Notes under the pieces: model-generated
Told to the model about the DNA's origin: nothing
What the model saw: the letters and a program-made list of their open reading frames with translations, nothing else
The model's database searches: none
Made by a program: the position numbers and the translations under genes
Source of the DNA: Zygaena filipendulae
Taxonomy: Eukaryota; Arthropoda; Insecta; Lepidoptera; Zygaenidae
Length of the DNA: 64,000 bases
Direction: 5' to 3'
Assembly: GCA_907165275.2 (NCBI GenBank)
Contig: OU015652.1
Location: 9,625,001-9,689,000 of the forward strand
In this document: positions 42,575 through 54,994 of the stretch, in pieces
How positions within the stretch are numbered: the stretch's first letter is position 1
Layout of the letters: every line of letters starts with the position of its first letter

Positions 42575-42765
42575 TGTACCCCGTGGTTTCATCCATCCAT
42601 TTCAGAGTTCCCGCAGGAATTCTGGCGTAAAAAGGTACCTCGTCCTTCTCTGTACCCCTAACAACGTGTGCATAATTGATCTGTTGAGCTTTGATTGATT
42701 CTGTGAAGTTGAAATTGTAACAAACAAATAAACTCACATTCGCAATTATAAATAATGCAATACCA
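42575..42765 (-). repeat. Helitron-like element, degenerate
   Basis: Reads CCCCGTGGTTTCATCCATCC, TTCAGAGTTCCCGCAGGAAT and CCTAACAACGTGTGC on the plus strand, ending near CACATTCGCAATTATAAAT. It lies in the large b561 5' intron. Confidence 0.5.
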
Positions 42766-43734
42766 AGGATTATTTAAAATCATACGATATTTCCAGCTTC
42801 TTTTTAAGCTGTATTAAGGTGATTACAGAGAATATTGATTTTATTTCAGTGATCTAGAAAACTATGGTCTGTAAACACTTTTTAAACTTGATAGGTACAT
42901 AAGTACTCAATAGTACATTGTTATCCTAGGGGTGAAAGTAACTTATTTAGTAAAAAAATATAAATAGGAATTAGCTTAAGAAAAAATAAATGAATTTTAT
43001 TTTAATTAATACCTACTTAAACTTTACGTTATTTCAATTTTACATCGCGCTGGCTGTATAGAAAGTTGAAACATGGTTCAATAGAAATGTGAAAATAGAC
43101 CTAGTTTTTTTTTAATAATTTGACAGTTGTCAGTTGAAAGCGATTCTCCCTAGGGCTGAAAAGGGTTACTTTCAACCCGCTTCTCAGGCAACTTCAGACC
43201 TACTTTCCGAGTATGAGTAATGAAAAAGTCATTGACTGTCCTCTCAATTTTCCAAAGCAATGAACGAGACACAAAATATCTCGAGCACCTAGTGTTTATT
43301 AAAGACCTATGGCAAAGAGATGAGAGTACAAAATGTTATGTATAAGTATGTATAAGTACTAAGTACCTACAGCGCGATGTGTGACCGCAAAGGGTGTCAG
43401 GTGGCGGAGGCATGGCGGTACTCGTCTGTGCCGGATGTCAGGAGCAGTTACTTCATGGAACGTTGGGATACAGAGTTTTTTTCTTGTTTAACTTGCTCCA
43501 ACTGACAGCGATTGTATCGCCTATTTTGGTTCTACTCGCTAAACACGGGAGATCTCTATTGGTATTCGTGATAGATTTTTAATAAGTACATAATATTATT
43601 TTACTACAGGAAAAGAAAGAAAGAAAAGCATTTATTTGGAAACAGGGATACATACACACAATTACAATTATTTTATACTTACATTAGAACACGATTTAAC
43701 AAAAAAAAATACCTAATTATGACAATATTATAAA

Positions 43735-43872
43735 CTAGCTGTGCCCCGCGGTTTTACCCACGTGAGTTTTGGGATCAGGAACCTTTGCGGACGCAGGCAA
43801 AACAACCCGCCAAAGTTTCATCACAATCGGACCAATGGTTTCGAAACGCATAGAGGACAGACATACAAACAA
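43735..43872 (-). mobile_element. Helitron-like element, third subfamily, inverted
   Basis: The inverse of the 41540-41696 copy: CTAGCTGTGCCCCGCGG, GGAACCTTTGCGGACGCAGG and CCAATGGTTTCGAAACGCAT. It ends next to the SINE head at 43882. Confidence 0.6.
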
Positions 43873-43881
43873 CCACGACCC

Positions 43882-44175
43882 GACGACCCGATTGGCGCAA
43901 TGGTCACTATGCCTGCCCGCTAATCAAGAGGTTCCGGGTTCGATTCCCGGTGGGGGTGGACTTTGTGTGATGAACACAGGGTTCCATTTTCCAGTCTGGG
44001 TGTGTATATATATATATATATCTATAGTATAATATATATGTAATAATATGTGTAGTATATAGGTACCACGTTTACTTGGTTTCCACACACAAGCTTATAG
44101 CTTAGTGTGGGATCAAGTAGATCTGTGTGTTGTGAAGTGGATTATTATTATATTATTATTATTATTATTATTAAT
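43882..44175 (+). mobile_element. tRNA-derived SINE
   Basis: A polymerase III A box (GATTGGCGCAATGG, about 43890) and B box (GGTTCGATTCC, about 43937) lie the expected distance apart. The T arm CCGGGTTCGATTCCCGG is perfect. The acceptor stem does not pair properly and there is no clean anticodon arm, so it is a SINE head, not a working tRNA. It is followed by a body (TTGGTTTCCACACACAAGCT, GGGATCAAGTAGATCTGTGT) and an (ATT)n tail. The same body occurs inverted at 62819-62905. Confidence 0.65.
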
Positions 44176-44406
44176 ACTATATCCTAGGGTACTATATCCT
44201 AGGATACTTGCAGGCATTTAGGAAGTCTTTTAGTTCGATTAGAAAATATTTTTTGTGGCGTTATCGTAACATGGTATGTTATGGTCATAGACATAGTGGC
44301 ATTACAGGCCCGATATCCTGTGTTCTAGTTCTAAGCGTATTTATGTGGTTCTAAATGTTACGGTAATTGAGATAATATAGGTAAGTATTTTGCAATAGTA
44401 AATTTA

Positions 44407-44578
44407 TCTATACTAATATTATAAAAAGGAAAGGTTTTATTTTTGGTTTGTTTGTTTGTTGCGATTTAACTCAAAAACTACACGCCCGATCTCAAAAATT
44501 CTTTCAGCATTAGAATGCTACATTATCCTTGAATAACATAGGCTATATTGTAACCCGGAACCATGAGGAACAGCTAGT
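44407..44578 (+). mobile_element. Helitron-like element, second subfamily, full copy
   Basis: Clean ends: TCTATACTAATATTATAAAA and GAGGAACAGCTAGT. The centre has GCGATTTAACTCAAAAACTA and GGCTATATTGTAACCCGG, matching the copy at 13110-13303. Confidence 0.65.
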
Positions 44579-44760
44579 GTTACATAAGAGAAAATAATGT
44601 GACGTCATTGATCAATTTAAATTAAAAAGTTATCGATAATCTAAAACCGCAAAACTTTCTATACTTGCATAATAATATGCAAAAAAATCGTAATTTTTTA
44701 ATAATATACCTACGCAATAATATACTCGTAGAGTCGTGTAGTTTTTACTCCGGTTTCATA

Positions 44761-45091
44761 ATAGGGATGTGGACAACTTTTGAAAATCAAAATTTTAATT
44801 AGTCCGTCAGTTAGAAAATAAAAAAACAATAGACAAGTATTTTTTGCTTTTTTAAATAAATTAAAATATACAGAGATAAAGCGCATTAAAGTTTAGGGTG
44901 AGGGGGTCGTGACGTCACTAACCGCTAAAATCGCTATACAAACTATCAAAATAGTGACGTCACGCGAAATTTCAACTCAATATATCGCCGTTATTTTTTG
45001 ATTTCGTAAAAAAAGAAAAAATACGTGTCCAATATTTTTTAATAATCTACAAGACGGACTAAAAAATAAAAATTAGTCCACATGCCCATTA
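44761..45091. mobile_element. TGACGTCA-family MITE, copy C
   Basis: Inverse orientation to copy B. It runs from ATAGGGATGTGGACAACTTT to AATTAGTCCACATGCCCATT. It contains GGTCGTGACGTCACTAACCG and ATAGTGACGTCACGCGAAAT. It is in the large b561 5' intron. Confidence 0.7.
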
Positions 45092-45099
45092 GCATTACC

Positions 45100-48000
45100 T
45101 ACACGCTAAACCATGAGAAGAAAATATGTAGTGTATACGTATGTCGGTTGAAGTCATGGGGAGACGAACCGGTCATTGAACCTAATGACCATGACTCTCG
45201 TAACCTACATAATCGCTTTGGAAATAAAAATGAATTGTAAACCTATTTTTTCTACCTATTTATTGCGTCGGATGTAATGTCTAGCTTATCTGTGATCAAC
45301 TAAACAAACTTTTGTTACAATCACGTTAATAGAGCGGACGGTCAAATTAATCAACTACATTTGTACATTCATTCATCAAATTCTCGGAACTTTTCATCTC
45401 GAGTGTCCTGCCGATCGCCGGCATAATTCAATAATTGGGATGAATGAAAGCCGAAATCAACTCTGAATTATAAAGCAGAAGAACTAAAATTACATGTTTC
45501 GCACATCCAACCTCCGATTACGGCCTATTTAGAACTGACTAGAAGGTACATTAGGTAGTCTACCTTTAATTCGAAGTAATTTATGTACAACTATATATAT
45601 ATACGCTATGCCCCGCGGTTTCACCCGCATGAAATAGTTTTAATATAACCACTTTTTTCCGACATCCGATTTAAATGAAACAAAGCCTATACGTAGTTTC
45701 AGGCTAAGTTTAATCTACCTGTGAAAATCACATGACAATCCGTTCAGAAGATTCAGAGGTTACCGTGAACAAACAGACAGATAGAGAAGATTTTTAAATT
45801 TTTTTCTTGTGGTTGGTTACTCTTTTATCACCCCCTGTCAGTTTTAAAAATATTCAACGGACCTACAGAATCACGGATCCTATACTCTTTTATTATATAG
45901 TATAGATCTTAAGGATTTAAAGGTTTCTCTAATTAAAATTGTAATCAATATCTCACAACGAAGCAATTATAGATTCGTAAGCAATCAAAATTCAATTGTT
46001 TTCGTGAAGTAGGTAACAAAGTTATATTAAGTAAAGTTTTTAGACTTCATTCACCTACTATGTGTAGAGTAGGTACTTCACTGTTCATGGTTTATTAGAG
46101 CGGTCGAAGTTATAATAAATGTATAGACAATAATAAATGTATACTGAACTATACACAACAGAAATTAAACTCATTTGATACGACATTTTGCTAATTTGCG
46201 CGTCACATTTGTTGCCTGCTATAATTTCTAGCTCAACACGCCAAAAAGAAGTTTAACCTCAAAAAATCTTCAAGTGCAGTCTCCAAATAAATGTTGATTA
46301 CGATTATATCTACCTACTTTATTTACCTACACAAAAAAACCATATCTTACTACAGGTACTTACCTAACATAACCATTAAAAAAATTACTTAACTAGATCG
46401 TTTATATGACACGGTCGTTTAATGAGTCTATAATCGGGAAGGCCTTCGAGATATTATCTCCTCGTATAGGTACTTACATGAGTGGCCTTTCAGAGAGAAT
46501 CTGTAGCAAAATGGCGTACACTTGCTAATACTTTTTTAACATAAAGGAGAGAAAGCTTCTAAACAAGCTAACAGGCAAGTATTATTACTTATGCTTTTGT
46601 CAGTGCCAGTAGGTTATTTTTTTATAAATAGATACTAAGGTATCTGTCTAGGTTAGGTTAGGTACTATATTATAAATGAGAATGTGTGTTTGTTTGTTTG
46701 TTTGCTACGCTTTCACGCCTCAACGGCTGAACGGATCATCACGAAATTTTGCATACACATGGTGTCAGGGGTACAGAGAAGGACTTAGGGTATTTTTTAC
46801 CCCGGAATTCGAGATATGCTATAAATTCTAATAGCTGATGACGATGCAGATTTTGAAAAATTACGAAGAATAAAAAATAAAAATAGGTAATCTCTAAGTT
46901 TTGTTTTGTGGAGCCACAAACGCTCATCAAACTTCATACGCTCTCAAGTCTTTGTATACTCTTCCAGCGAAGAAGATGACCAAGACAATATCTTGAAAGC
47001 GTATCTACCATCAAGGAGTAGCAATTTAAAAAACACACATAAGACTGCATTTTATAAATGTTGCAAATAGGCAAAGTGAGCTCCTTAAGTCGTTATAATG
47101 TCATACCAAGTTAAAATAGTAGAATAAAAAATGCGTACGAAAATGGTCGAGAGGGCATGAGCTTTTGAGTCAAGTGGCCGGTAACTGGTAGCTGTACTGC
47201 ACATGAAAGTAGTCAGTAGAGATCGGTACATGTGGAAAATGGCAATGTTTCGCGATTTCTACGTCTGGCTAGAAAGTCAAGCCCTAGTCCCTACGTAACT
47301 ATGTTACGCTGGTAAGGGAAGCAAAGAAAAATAAACACATTTATGTATAGGTACCTTCTTATTTCTTAAAGCTCTCTACCAAAAATTTAAGTAATGATTA
47401 GCTTTTTTTTCGACTAACATTCTAAGTAGAGTGTATAAACCCAATCGGGTGTTTGCATATTTTATTTATTAACTGTTGTTCCCTTTCGGTCTCTTACACC
47501 TGTAAAAATTTTGGGATACCCTCGCTAACTCCTAACCATCTCCTAACAGTCCCAACAAAGATATAGACTTTCGTCTAGATTAATCAAATTTTCGTGAATA
47601 TCTTTGTTTTCAATCTTAATCGTCAAGATATATTAAAATAGCTGTGCCCCGCGGTTTCACCCGCGTTTTTTGATGCTCCGCTCTTATTGTTCGTAGCGTG
47701 ATGTACCTAATTTTTTCGATAACTTTTTAACTATCCAACACAAAAAGATTTATTCAATTCGAACCAGGAGTTCCTGAACGTTCAACGAACAAACAAACAA
47801 ACTGCAAACAGCATTGAAAATAATATTCACAAAATGTTTACGTTTACCTATATAAAACAAGAAATATTTAAATAAATTAAGTAAAAATTACGGGTCATTA
47901 ATTAATATTATACCTAATTAAAAAAATATCTTATACTAAAGAATAGACATTAAAAATAAAGAAGACTGCAGTTTGGACGAATACCTACGTAAAACAGAGT

Positions 48001-48200
48001 GTATCTACCTTTTTTATATTTGACTCTATTTAATAACGATTTTAATGAGGAAGTGCTCCAGAATAACTATAAAACATCAGTTTATTGTTACTGAAACTCC
48101 ACTATTCGGTTCTCGACACTCGAGGGCGAGCGTAATTTGAACGGCTCACGAGTCGCGGAACCGAGGTACACTAGGATTGGAGCTATTAAAAATGTATGAA
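45100..48200. other. Large b561 5' intron, mostly featureless
   Basis: No exon recognised apart from the micro-exon at its far end. Degenerate Helitron-like copies lie at about 45603-45790 (-), 46669-46822 (+) and 47639-47840 (-). The word GCGTCACATTTGTTGCCTGC at 46200 recurs in altered form at about 48520, suggesting a shared repeat. Confidence 0.45.
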
Positions 48201-48209
48201 ATTACTTAC

Positions 48210-48245
48210 GTTAGAGTGCTGAGAAAATACGCCAGTAGCCTTTGC
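48210..48245 (-). CDS. Putative 36-base micro-exon of cytochrome b561
   Basis: On the minus strand, acceptor ATTTTGTGCAG precedes and donor GTAAGTAA follows a 36-base segment. Joined to the exon at 41962, whose first base must complete a codon, it reads QRLLAYFLSTLT followed by QRSRSYETDDQERG with no stop. The phase is exact. It would form part of the cytosolic N-terminus before helix 1. No start codon lies in it, so at least one more 5' exon exists to the right, which I could not find. Confidence 0.5.
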
Positions 48246-48249
48246 CTGC

Positions 48250-49925
48250 ACAAAATTGGTTTTAGTAACTTTTTAAATTTAAGTTAACCAAAAATCATTA
48301 ATTAATTATTAATTGTTCAACAATTTTTTTTTTACTATGCATGAGAAAAGCTAACAACAAGCCTTATCGCAATCGGATTGCAGGCATAGTATTTTTAATA
48401 CTTTATGAACGCAATCTTCAATGAATCTTAAACTATGTAGATGAATCATGAAATCTAACTTTAAATGCAGCCACCGGATAATGCGCTTCATACGCGTCAC
48501 ATTCGTACATTTCATTTGCGTCACTTCTGTTGCCTGCTATATTACTCTCTACGGGGTAAGAAAGGCAAAATCAAAATGGTTCAGGGCAAAATTTCCTCTT
48601 TCCTTGAATTGTTTCCTCAACAAAAATCTAAATCAAATTAGAACTACGTAATAGTTAAAAGGCAGTAAAAGTGGTTCAGTCTCGTACACCAGAATTTCTG
48701 TGGAATTGTCCGTCAATGGCGTGTCCCTTTGGTTAATTAATATTCTAAGTTGCCGACAAACAGCCCGACACCACAACCGATGCCATGATGCAAGCAATAA
48801 GAAGAAATGGCCCACTGACCGCATGCCTTAACGGTTAACGGTATACTACGGAGGTTTGACTATCGGTATTTTACGAGTGATATGACCAAACGTGCGTTCG
48901 AACTACTAGGCGTATGCTTACATGCCTAGTTGTTATATTTTCAACACGGGATAGTTCATTTTATACTAACTTTGTTTTTTTTTTATAAGCTAGTTGCATC
49001 AAAAAGATTCATTTATTTAACACTTTTTAACCGACTTTAAAAAAGTAAGTTTTTCTTTTTTCTTAGTACGTATGTATACTAAATGCAGGATTATTTTAAA
49101 AACTATCTACATGAACGATTCTTATGATTTTATTTACTGATTGGAAAGTTTCACTTAATATAACGCTTTACCACCCAGGTTGTCCTGTGGAGCTAGGATG
49201 CGCAACATGATAAAATTTTATCGAGCCATTTTATCGATTCTCGTCGACATAATATATCGTTTTGTCTACCAGTGGTAAAAAATATTTAACCGAATCTAGT
49301 CTTAACTCAATACCCCACTACTGCACTTTTTTGCTTGGACGCCCACAAATATTTGTTGTGTCGACAATTTTATCTTTCGTTCGATAAACATATCATGTTG
49401 CGCATCCTAGCTCCGCAGGTTGTTGTTGTTAAGATGTGATGAAAATACAAAGAGATTTTAGCTAATTCTGACTGCAAAAGTTATTATCTGTTTATACCTA
49501 GTTATGAACATACGATTATTGTTCCGGTAAAGCTAATTGCTAAACGATAAAAACATAAACGATTCTGTAATTCACTCTGCATGTTGGTCGAAGGTCAAAG
49601 ACATTAATACCTACATGAAGCATAATGACTAGGACTTCCGGTGGAAAATTCAAAAAACCAATTTAGCATTGACGTTGCAATAGTTTTCAGAATGTATGTG
49701 TGCTTGATTTCAAATAAGTACCTATAGTATTAACATCATAAATACGTAGGATACACAAAAACATTACAATAAAATGGATCAAATAAAAAAATTGAAAAAA
49801 TATGAAAGAGTAATGTAACGTAACGTAACATTTTTTCAACATTTCACTTCACAAAAATTGCAACGATAACTTTTATCACCTTGTAAATAAAATACCATTA
49901 GGTATAGTCTTATTTTTTTTCCATA
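48250..49925. other. Unassigned stretch
   Basis: No coding exon recognised. The frame at 48448-48651 (+) overlaps the GCGTCAC...GTTGCCTGC repeat shared with 46.2 kb. A near repeat, GATGCGCAACATGATAAAAT (49197) and the inverse TATCATGTTGCGCATCC (49390), mark an inverted pair about 200 bases apart that may be MITE ends. Confidence 0.35.
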
Positions 49926-49935
49926 TAAACCTTCA

Positions 49936-49938
<3 letters not shown>

Positions 49939-50013
<75 letters not shown>

Positions 50014-50018
50014 TATAT

Positions 50019-50101
<83 letters not shown>
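49939..50101 (+). repeat. (ATTT)n microsatellite
   Basis: About 160 bases of nearly perfect ATTT tetranucleotide with a single TATATATTT-type interruption near 50013. A much shorter run of the same motif is at 53827-53850. Confidence 0.95.
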
Positions 50102-50104
50102 TAG

Positions 50105-52995
50105 TTAATTATAACGGTAAAAAAAACCAATTACAACAATTAACATAGAACAGTTAACTTATAATGGAAGACACTCCACCACTCACTCACTTCACCAGCA
50201 GAAATACATATTATATAATCACTTTTGACTTTGACTGTCATTGAATAAAGTTTAAAGACTGACCCAATCGTCTACATATCTCTGCTGTTGACTGTAATCA
50301 TGCACTTATTGGTTAAGAATAACTATTTTGGCAACTTCCAGTCTGCAACTTTCAGTTTTGTACAGAATCCTCTATTCCATAAAGGATAACAGTAACACAC
50401 TTCTTAATATAAAAGTTAAAGTATGAACAGCCTTCACGAGGAGTTTGCGCCAACACAGAAACTAACCATAACGGTTCAATTAACAAGTGTAAGAAAATTC
50501 GTAGCGGATTCGTCGCACATAACGGTAATAATTGCTAGGTATATCTCATGGTACTGGACCAACGTAACATTGAATGAAAAACAGTGACACTATACCTTAG
50601 ATTTTAACCACTAACCACCACAATAGGTTTGCCTTGCTCTTAATAGATAGGCGAGACAGTAATGGTTTACTCGCTTCAAGCAAATACACCTCGATTAAAG
50701 TAGGTTGATAATAATGCAATGATGTAATACAACGAACTCGGCAATGAATAGTTTCATCAGACAATAGAAATATTCGGCCTAAGTGTGAATTGGAGAGGGT
50801 TTCAATCACGATTGAATTAAAGTTTATGAGTGTTACATAATAATTTTAATATTTATAAAATAAAATGTAAAATCCAAATTAAATAGGTCTAAAATTATCA
50901 TAAAGATTGTCGATTCCGAGTAAATTATACCTACTCGTATCCAATTCTATTTCTTACATATATTAGAATAGCTTATGCACGTAGTTTTACCCGCGTGAGT
51001 TCCGGCATTTTTTTGGGAACTCTTAATTCCGAGATAAAAAGACGTAGGTATACTAAAAAGCCTTACCTAAAGGACGATAACTTTTTCCAACACCCTTTAT
51101 CGAATAAATATAACCTGTATGTTGTTCCGAGTTAACATTATGCTAAAGCTTCTTGTGAAACTGTAAGAAAATCCTTACTATAATTTCAGAGATTAGCGTG
51201 AACATGGCGTGAACCGACAAAAAGAGAGACAGTAAAAAAGATTAAAAAATTGTTTTACTTAGTTGTTGCTTTTCTTTTGTCGCCCCGTTTCAATTTTCGA
51301 TATCTCACAAATATCTCACAACTTTCCCATGTGCTCATTCACAACACCTATGTAGGTGAGTAAAATTTCATTAGATGCGACTTAATTGGTAATTGAATGC
51401 TTTGGATGACATATACATACATAAGCGTGACGGAAATGTGCAATCAGCTTCCGTTGCATAATGATTTTGTTATTTTAATCATCATGTCACAACGTTAAAG
51501 AATCTATACTAATATTATAAATGCGAATGTGTGTTTGTTGGTTTTGTTTTCACTCTTTAACTCGACCGATCATGAAATTCTGCATAAGTTTTCAAAATAT
51601 ATAGATATATGTATAGATAAGTGAAACGTGTCTGATCATTGTCTGATAGTAGCATGGTTATAATTTACATTTTTATATTTGGTAAATAAATAAAAAAAGG
51701 TTCTTTTGAGATGAAACCGCGGAGAACAGTTAGTTTTTCTATATGTTTCAACCACCCGAAATTATCTTTTTTCACAAAAAGGTTCATGAAAAATTAAATT
51801 ACATGAAGATTTGAGATAAAGCAGTAACCAATCTCTAAAAAGGCACTTCGTGATCTATCAAAGCTAGTACACACGACATTGCCAAGGTCGGGAGCTGATG
51901 TTAGTTGACGGTGTACTACAAAGATAAACAATTTTAGATGACAAAGCGATAAGTGATACGGCTTGTGAGTCAGTGATAACAGCAGCATCCATCATGTTTG
52001 GGCACTTGGGACACCACCACGAGAAAGGTACAGATTGATAGACGCCAAACGTCGTTTACTGGTGCCTAAACGAAGGTGAGCTGCCTAGTGTAGGTACTTA
52101 AATTCTTGAATAAAAGTTTGTATTAATTAATTTTTAACCGGATGTTTCAATGCCATTGATGCGGATGCAAACAAATTCATATGTAGATTAAATGTGAACG
52201 TTTGATGAAAACGACTGATGAATAGAATATTTTTCGTATATTATTGTATTGTGCTGAACTAATTGAATTCGAGGTTAAGATAAGTATAGGTACTATAGAT
52301 GGTTTGTTATATAAAACTACATTTCAAAATACCTCACATAATAATATATTAGACGTAAGTATCTAGTTTTACTGAAACTTTCAGCTTTTTCAGAATTGTA
52401 CCTATAAATATAGGCACATAAGTACATGTGTGAAAGGACTGGCTGACTATAAAAGTCAGAAAACTAAACGTGCGAAGCTGCGGCCACCAGCCAGTATATT
52501 ATATATTTCCAGTACTAAGGAAAAGCACCTGAGTATACTTTAACAGTTTGATTTGGATTCTAAAAGGCAAAATTTATAAATAGGTAGGTACATAATAATA
52601 ATTATGTTAAACTAAACTACCTGCATCCTGCAACTTGAAAAAAGTATCGGCTTCAAAGAATAAGAAAGTACTTACAATATATAATCATGAGGTTATACAT
52701 ACCTACCTACCCAAGTAATCCGTAAGTTCAGTCACCTTTAAAAAAAAACTGTTTTTTTTTTTAATAATTTTAGCGAATGCGCTTTTTAATAACATTAATC
52801 GATTTCTTTTTAAATGAATATCTAAGTAGCTATAATTTAATGGTTAGGGTTAGGGGTTATCAATGAAAATCAATGATTTTGTATCTCTATAATATCTCTG
52901 TGATGGATAGTCTGCCCATACCTTTAACGCAACGCAGTAGAAACGCAGTAGAGACCAGATTCAAGGAATCGAAAGAGTCTCTTGTCTGAGCAAAC
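50105..52995. other. Unassigned stretch with degenerate Helitron-like copies
   Basis: No gene recognised. Degenerate repeats lie at about 50970-51245 (-, GTAGTTTTACCCGCGTGAG) and 51504-51735 (+, TCTATACTAATATTATAAAT to CCGCGGAGAACAGTTAGT). The rest is AT-rich. Confidence 0.4.
51994..52027 (+). CDS. Possible short first coding exon (MFGHLGHHHEK)
   Basis: ATG in context ATCATG opens MFGHLGHHHEK and runs into a donor-like GAGAAAG|GTACAG at 52027/52028. The peptide is histidine-rich and the surrounding 150 bases are less AT-rich than the flanks. No partner exon or promoter is convincing, and I do not recognise the peptide. Treat it as a weak candidate. Confidence 0.2.
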
Positions 52996-53005
52996 TTGAA
53001 ACTTA

Positions 53006-53148
53006 GGGCCTATGCACACCACGTTTTTTAAACGCGCTTTTATCCTACAAAAGTCTACAGGCTGCGTCTGACTCGCGTTCGTATCGCGTCTGTATCGCTA
53101 CAAACGCGCGTCGACGACGCGTTTAAAAAACGTGGTGTGCATAGGCCC
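53006..53148. mobile_element. Small MITE with perfect terminal inverted repeats and TTA duplications
   Basis: A 143-base element begins GGGCCTATGCACACCACGTT and ends with its exact reverse complement. The arms match perfectly for about 31 bases, through TTTTTTAAACGCG. TTA trinucleotides flank both ends (53003-53005 and 53149-53151), the PIF/Harbinger target-site rule. The centre is GC-rich (CGCGTTCGTATCGCGTCTGT) and non-coding. Perfect arms suggest recent movement. Confidence 0.8.
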
Positions 53149-53154
53149 TTACCT

Positions 53155-54530
53155 AGCATAACATATAACATAGGTACGTACGTGGATAGGTAAGTAACTA
53201 TCTATCTGCCTATACGTAGGTAGATATATTATGTCTCTACTTATAGCGATATTGCGTATGTGCATATAAATCAACGGCAGATTTGCGCGACAGATGTCCG
53301 AATTACGAAACGTACTCGTATATGAGGAGTGGGTGTGTACTTAGAGGATCCTGTTGTTATTGGCGACAATCTGTTATTATCTGTTATTCAATGTGGGTGA
53401 TAGAACAGCTAACGACGGGCCAATGCTGGTAGTTGCAACCTCGAATGTACCAGTACTCGACCCACCGACGAGACACAAGTGTACACAAATACCATTCAAT
53501 GTCTAGATTGAAACTAAATTGAAATAGGAGAAATTTGTTTATACCCAGTGGTCCTCGGTACTGGTGGTGGTGTTCTTGAAGCCCCTAAATCATATTGTAA
53601 TTTATTCTTACATACAAAAATATTGAAAGTACTCAATATTAATAAACGATTTCTGCACTCAAAATATGACTAATTTGGCGAATTGAAATGCCTGAAATGA
53701 GATGAGAAACTAGGTATTTATTTTGTTTTTATGACTTATTGGTTAGTTAGATAGATTGGCAATAACTAACTTTCACTAATCATCACAAAAAAAATATTAT
53801 ATCGTGAGGTTACGAAAGTATTGTATTTTATTTATTTATTTATTTATTTAACAATTAATGCACACAAGGACAACATAAAAAGAAAGAAAGTATAAAAGTA
53901 AACATGTATTGTATTTTTTTCGTTCACCACGAAAATCTTTTATATATTATGTTTTAACGCGCACGTCAACGTCATTACAAAACGCGTTTACAAAGTTCTT
54001 GATTGGGATCTAGTTATATTTGAGATAATAATAAATACTCAATTCATAAGGTACAATTTAGGTACAATCTCCACTCAAATATACCACTAAGAGCAATATA
54101 CTCGTACATGACCTGGTAGAACTTGTGAATAGGTCAAGCTAGCTTGGTTAGCTTCTTGTTCCCAAGGTAATCAATAATTTCATAAATGCTTCAAATCCAT
54201 CGATTTGACCAATTTCGGATAAGGTTCATCACTATGCCTCAATAAAACGATTGTCTACTATCGTAGTAAAGGCAGTGTAATAAACCAATGGTACGATCTT
54301 AGTAGTGAGTGCTTGCGATGCAGTCTGTTGACCTCGCTTGACCTCAACTGTCAGACGAAGGCACCACGTCTTAACGAGAACAAGTCTTGCTGTTGACAAC
54401 ATGACAAGACAACAAATAAGAAGAAAATAATACGAGAATTCTGCGTCTGCTGCTTCTCAGTAGATAAAGTTATGAGAAAAGATTTCGTTTACCTATAGTA
54501 AAGTACTTAAGATTCAGTATTTATAATAGG
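53155..54530. other. Gene-free stretch
   Basis: AT-rich DNA with a short ATTT run at 53827-53850. No exon or element recognised. Confidence 0.4.
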
Positions 54531-54534
54531 ATTA

Positions 54535-54832
54535 TTATCTTCCCCCTGCGGTTTCACCCACATTTCACCCTGTTTCACATTAGAGCTTGCTTGTTCACTA
54601 TTGGGCACAATGGAATAACTTTTCATTATTTGAAAACAGGAGCCTTAATACAAAGCTATACTCCCTTAAGGGGTAACTCTGTCTGTCTGTCTATTACGCT
54701 TTCACGACTAACAGCTCAACCGATCATCATGAAATTTTGCATACACATTGTCAGGTAAAGAGAAGGACATGTAGGGTTCTTTTTGTACCAAAATTCTCAC
54801 AACGCGGGTGAAACCGCAGGAAACAGCTAGGA
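54535..54832. repeat. Two facing Helitron-like fragments
   Basis: The left part (CCCCCTGCGGTTTCACCC at 54542) is inverted. The right part (about 54680-54832, TTACGCTTTCACGACTAACA to ACCGCAGGAAACAGCTAG) is direct. Together they flank about 100 bases of unrelated sequence. Confidence 0.45.
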
Positions 54833-54980
54833 TTAGGTATATACAAGTATGTATGTATATAAATGTAGTATTAATTGTGTAAGCTTGTATTATATGTGAT
54901 TACTTGAAAGTAAATTCATAACGAGTCACGGAGACGGTAATGATTACGTGATTACAGAGCACCGGTCGTTCACGGGGCCC

Positions 54981-54994
54981 GTTGCCATGGCAAC
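54981..54994. promoter_or_regulatory. Perfect X-box palindrome (RFX-type site)
   Basis: GTTGCCATGGCAAC is a perfect 14-base palindrome and matches the ideal RFX-factor X-box, the regulatory site of ciliary genes in animals. It lies in a small GC-rich island (54955-55030) in AT-rich DNA, which is how a short promoter would look. No flanking gene was recognised. Confidence 0.4.

Noticed and set aside
43885..43955. Functional tRNA gene
   Set aside because: The A and B boxes and T arm are good, but the acceptor stem and anticodon arm do not fold, and a SINE body follows.
49939..50101. Possible scaffold attachment or origin in the ATTT run
   Set aside because: A simple microsatellite explains it, and nothing else supports such a function.
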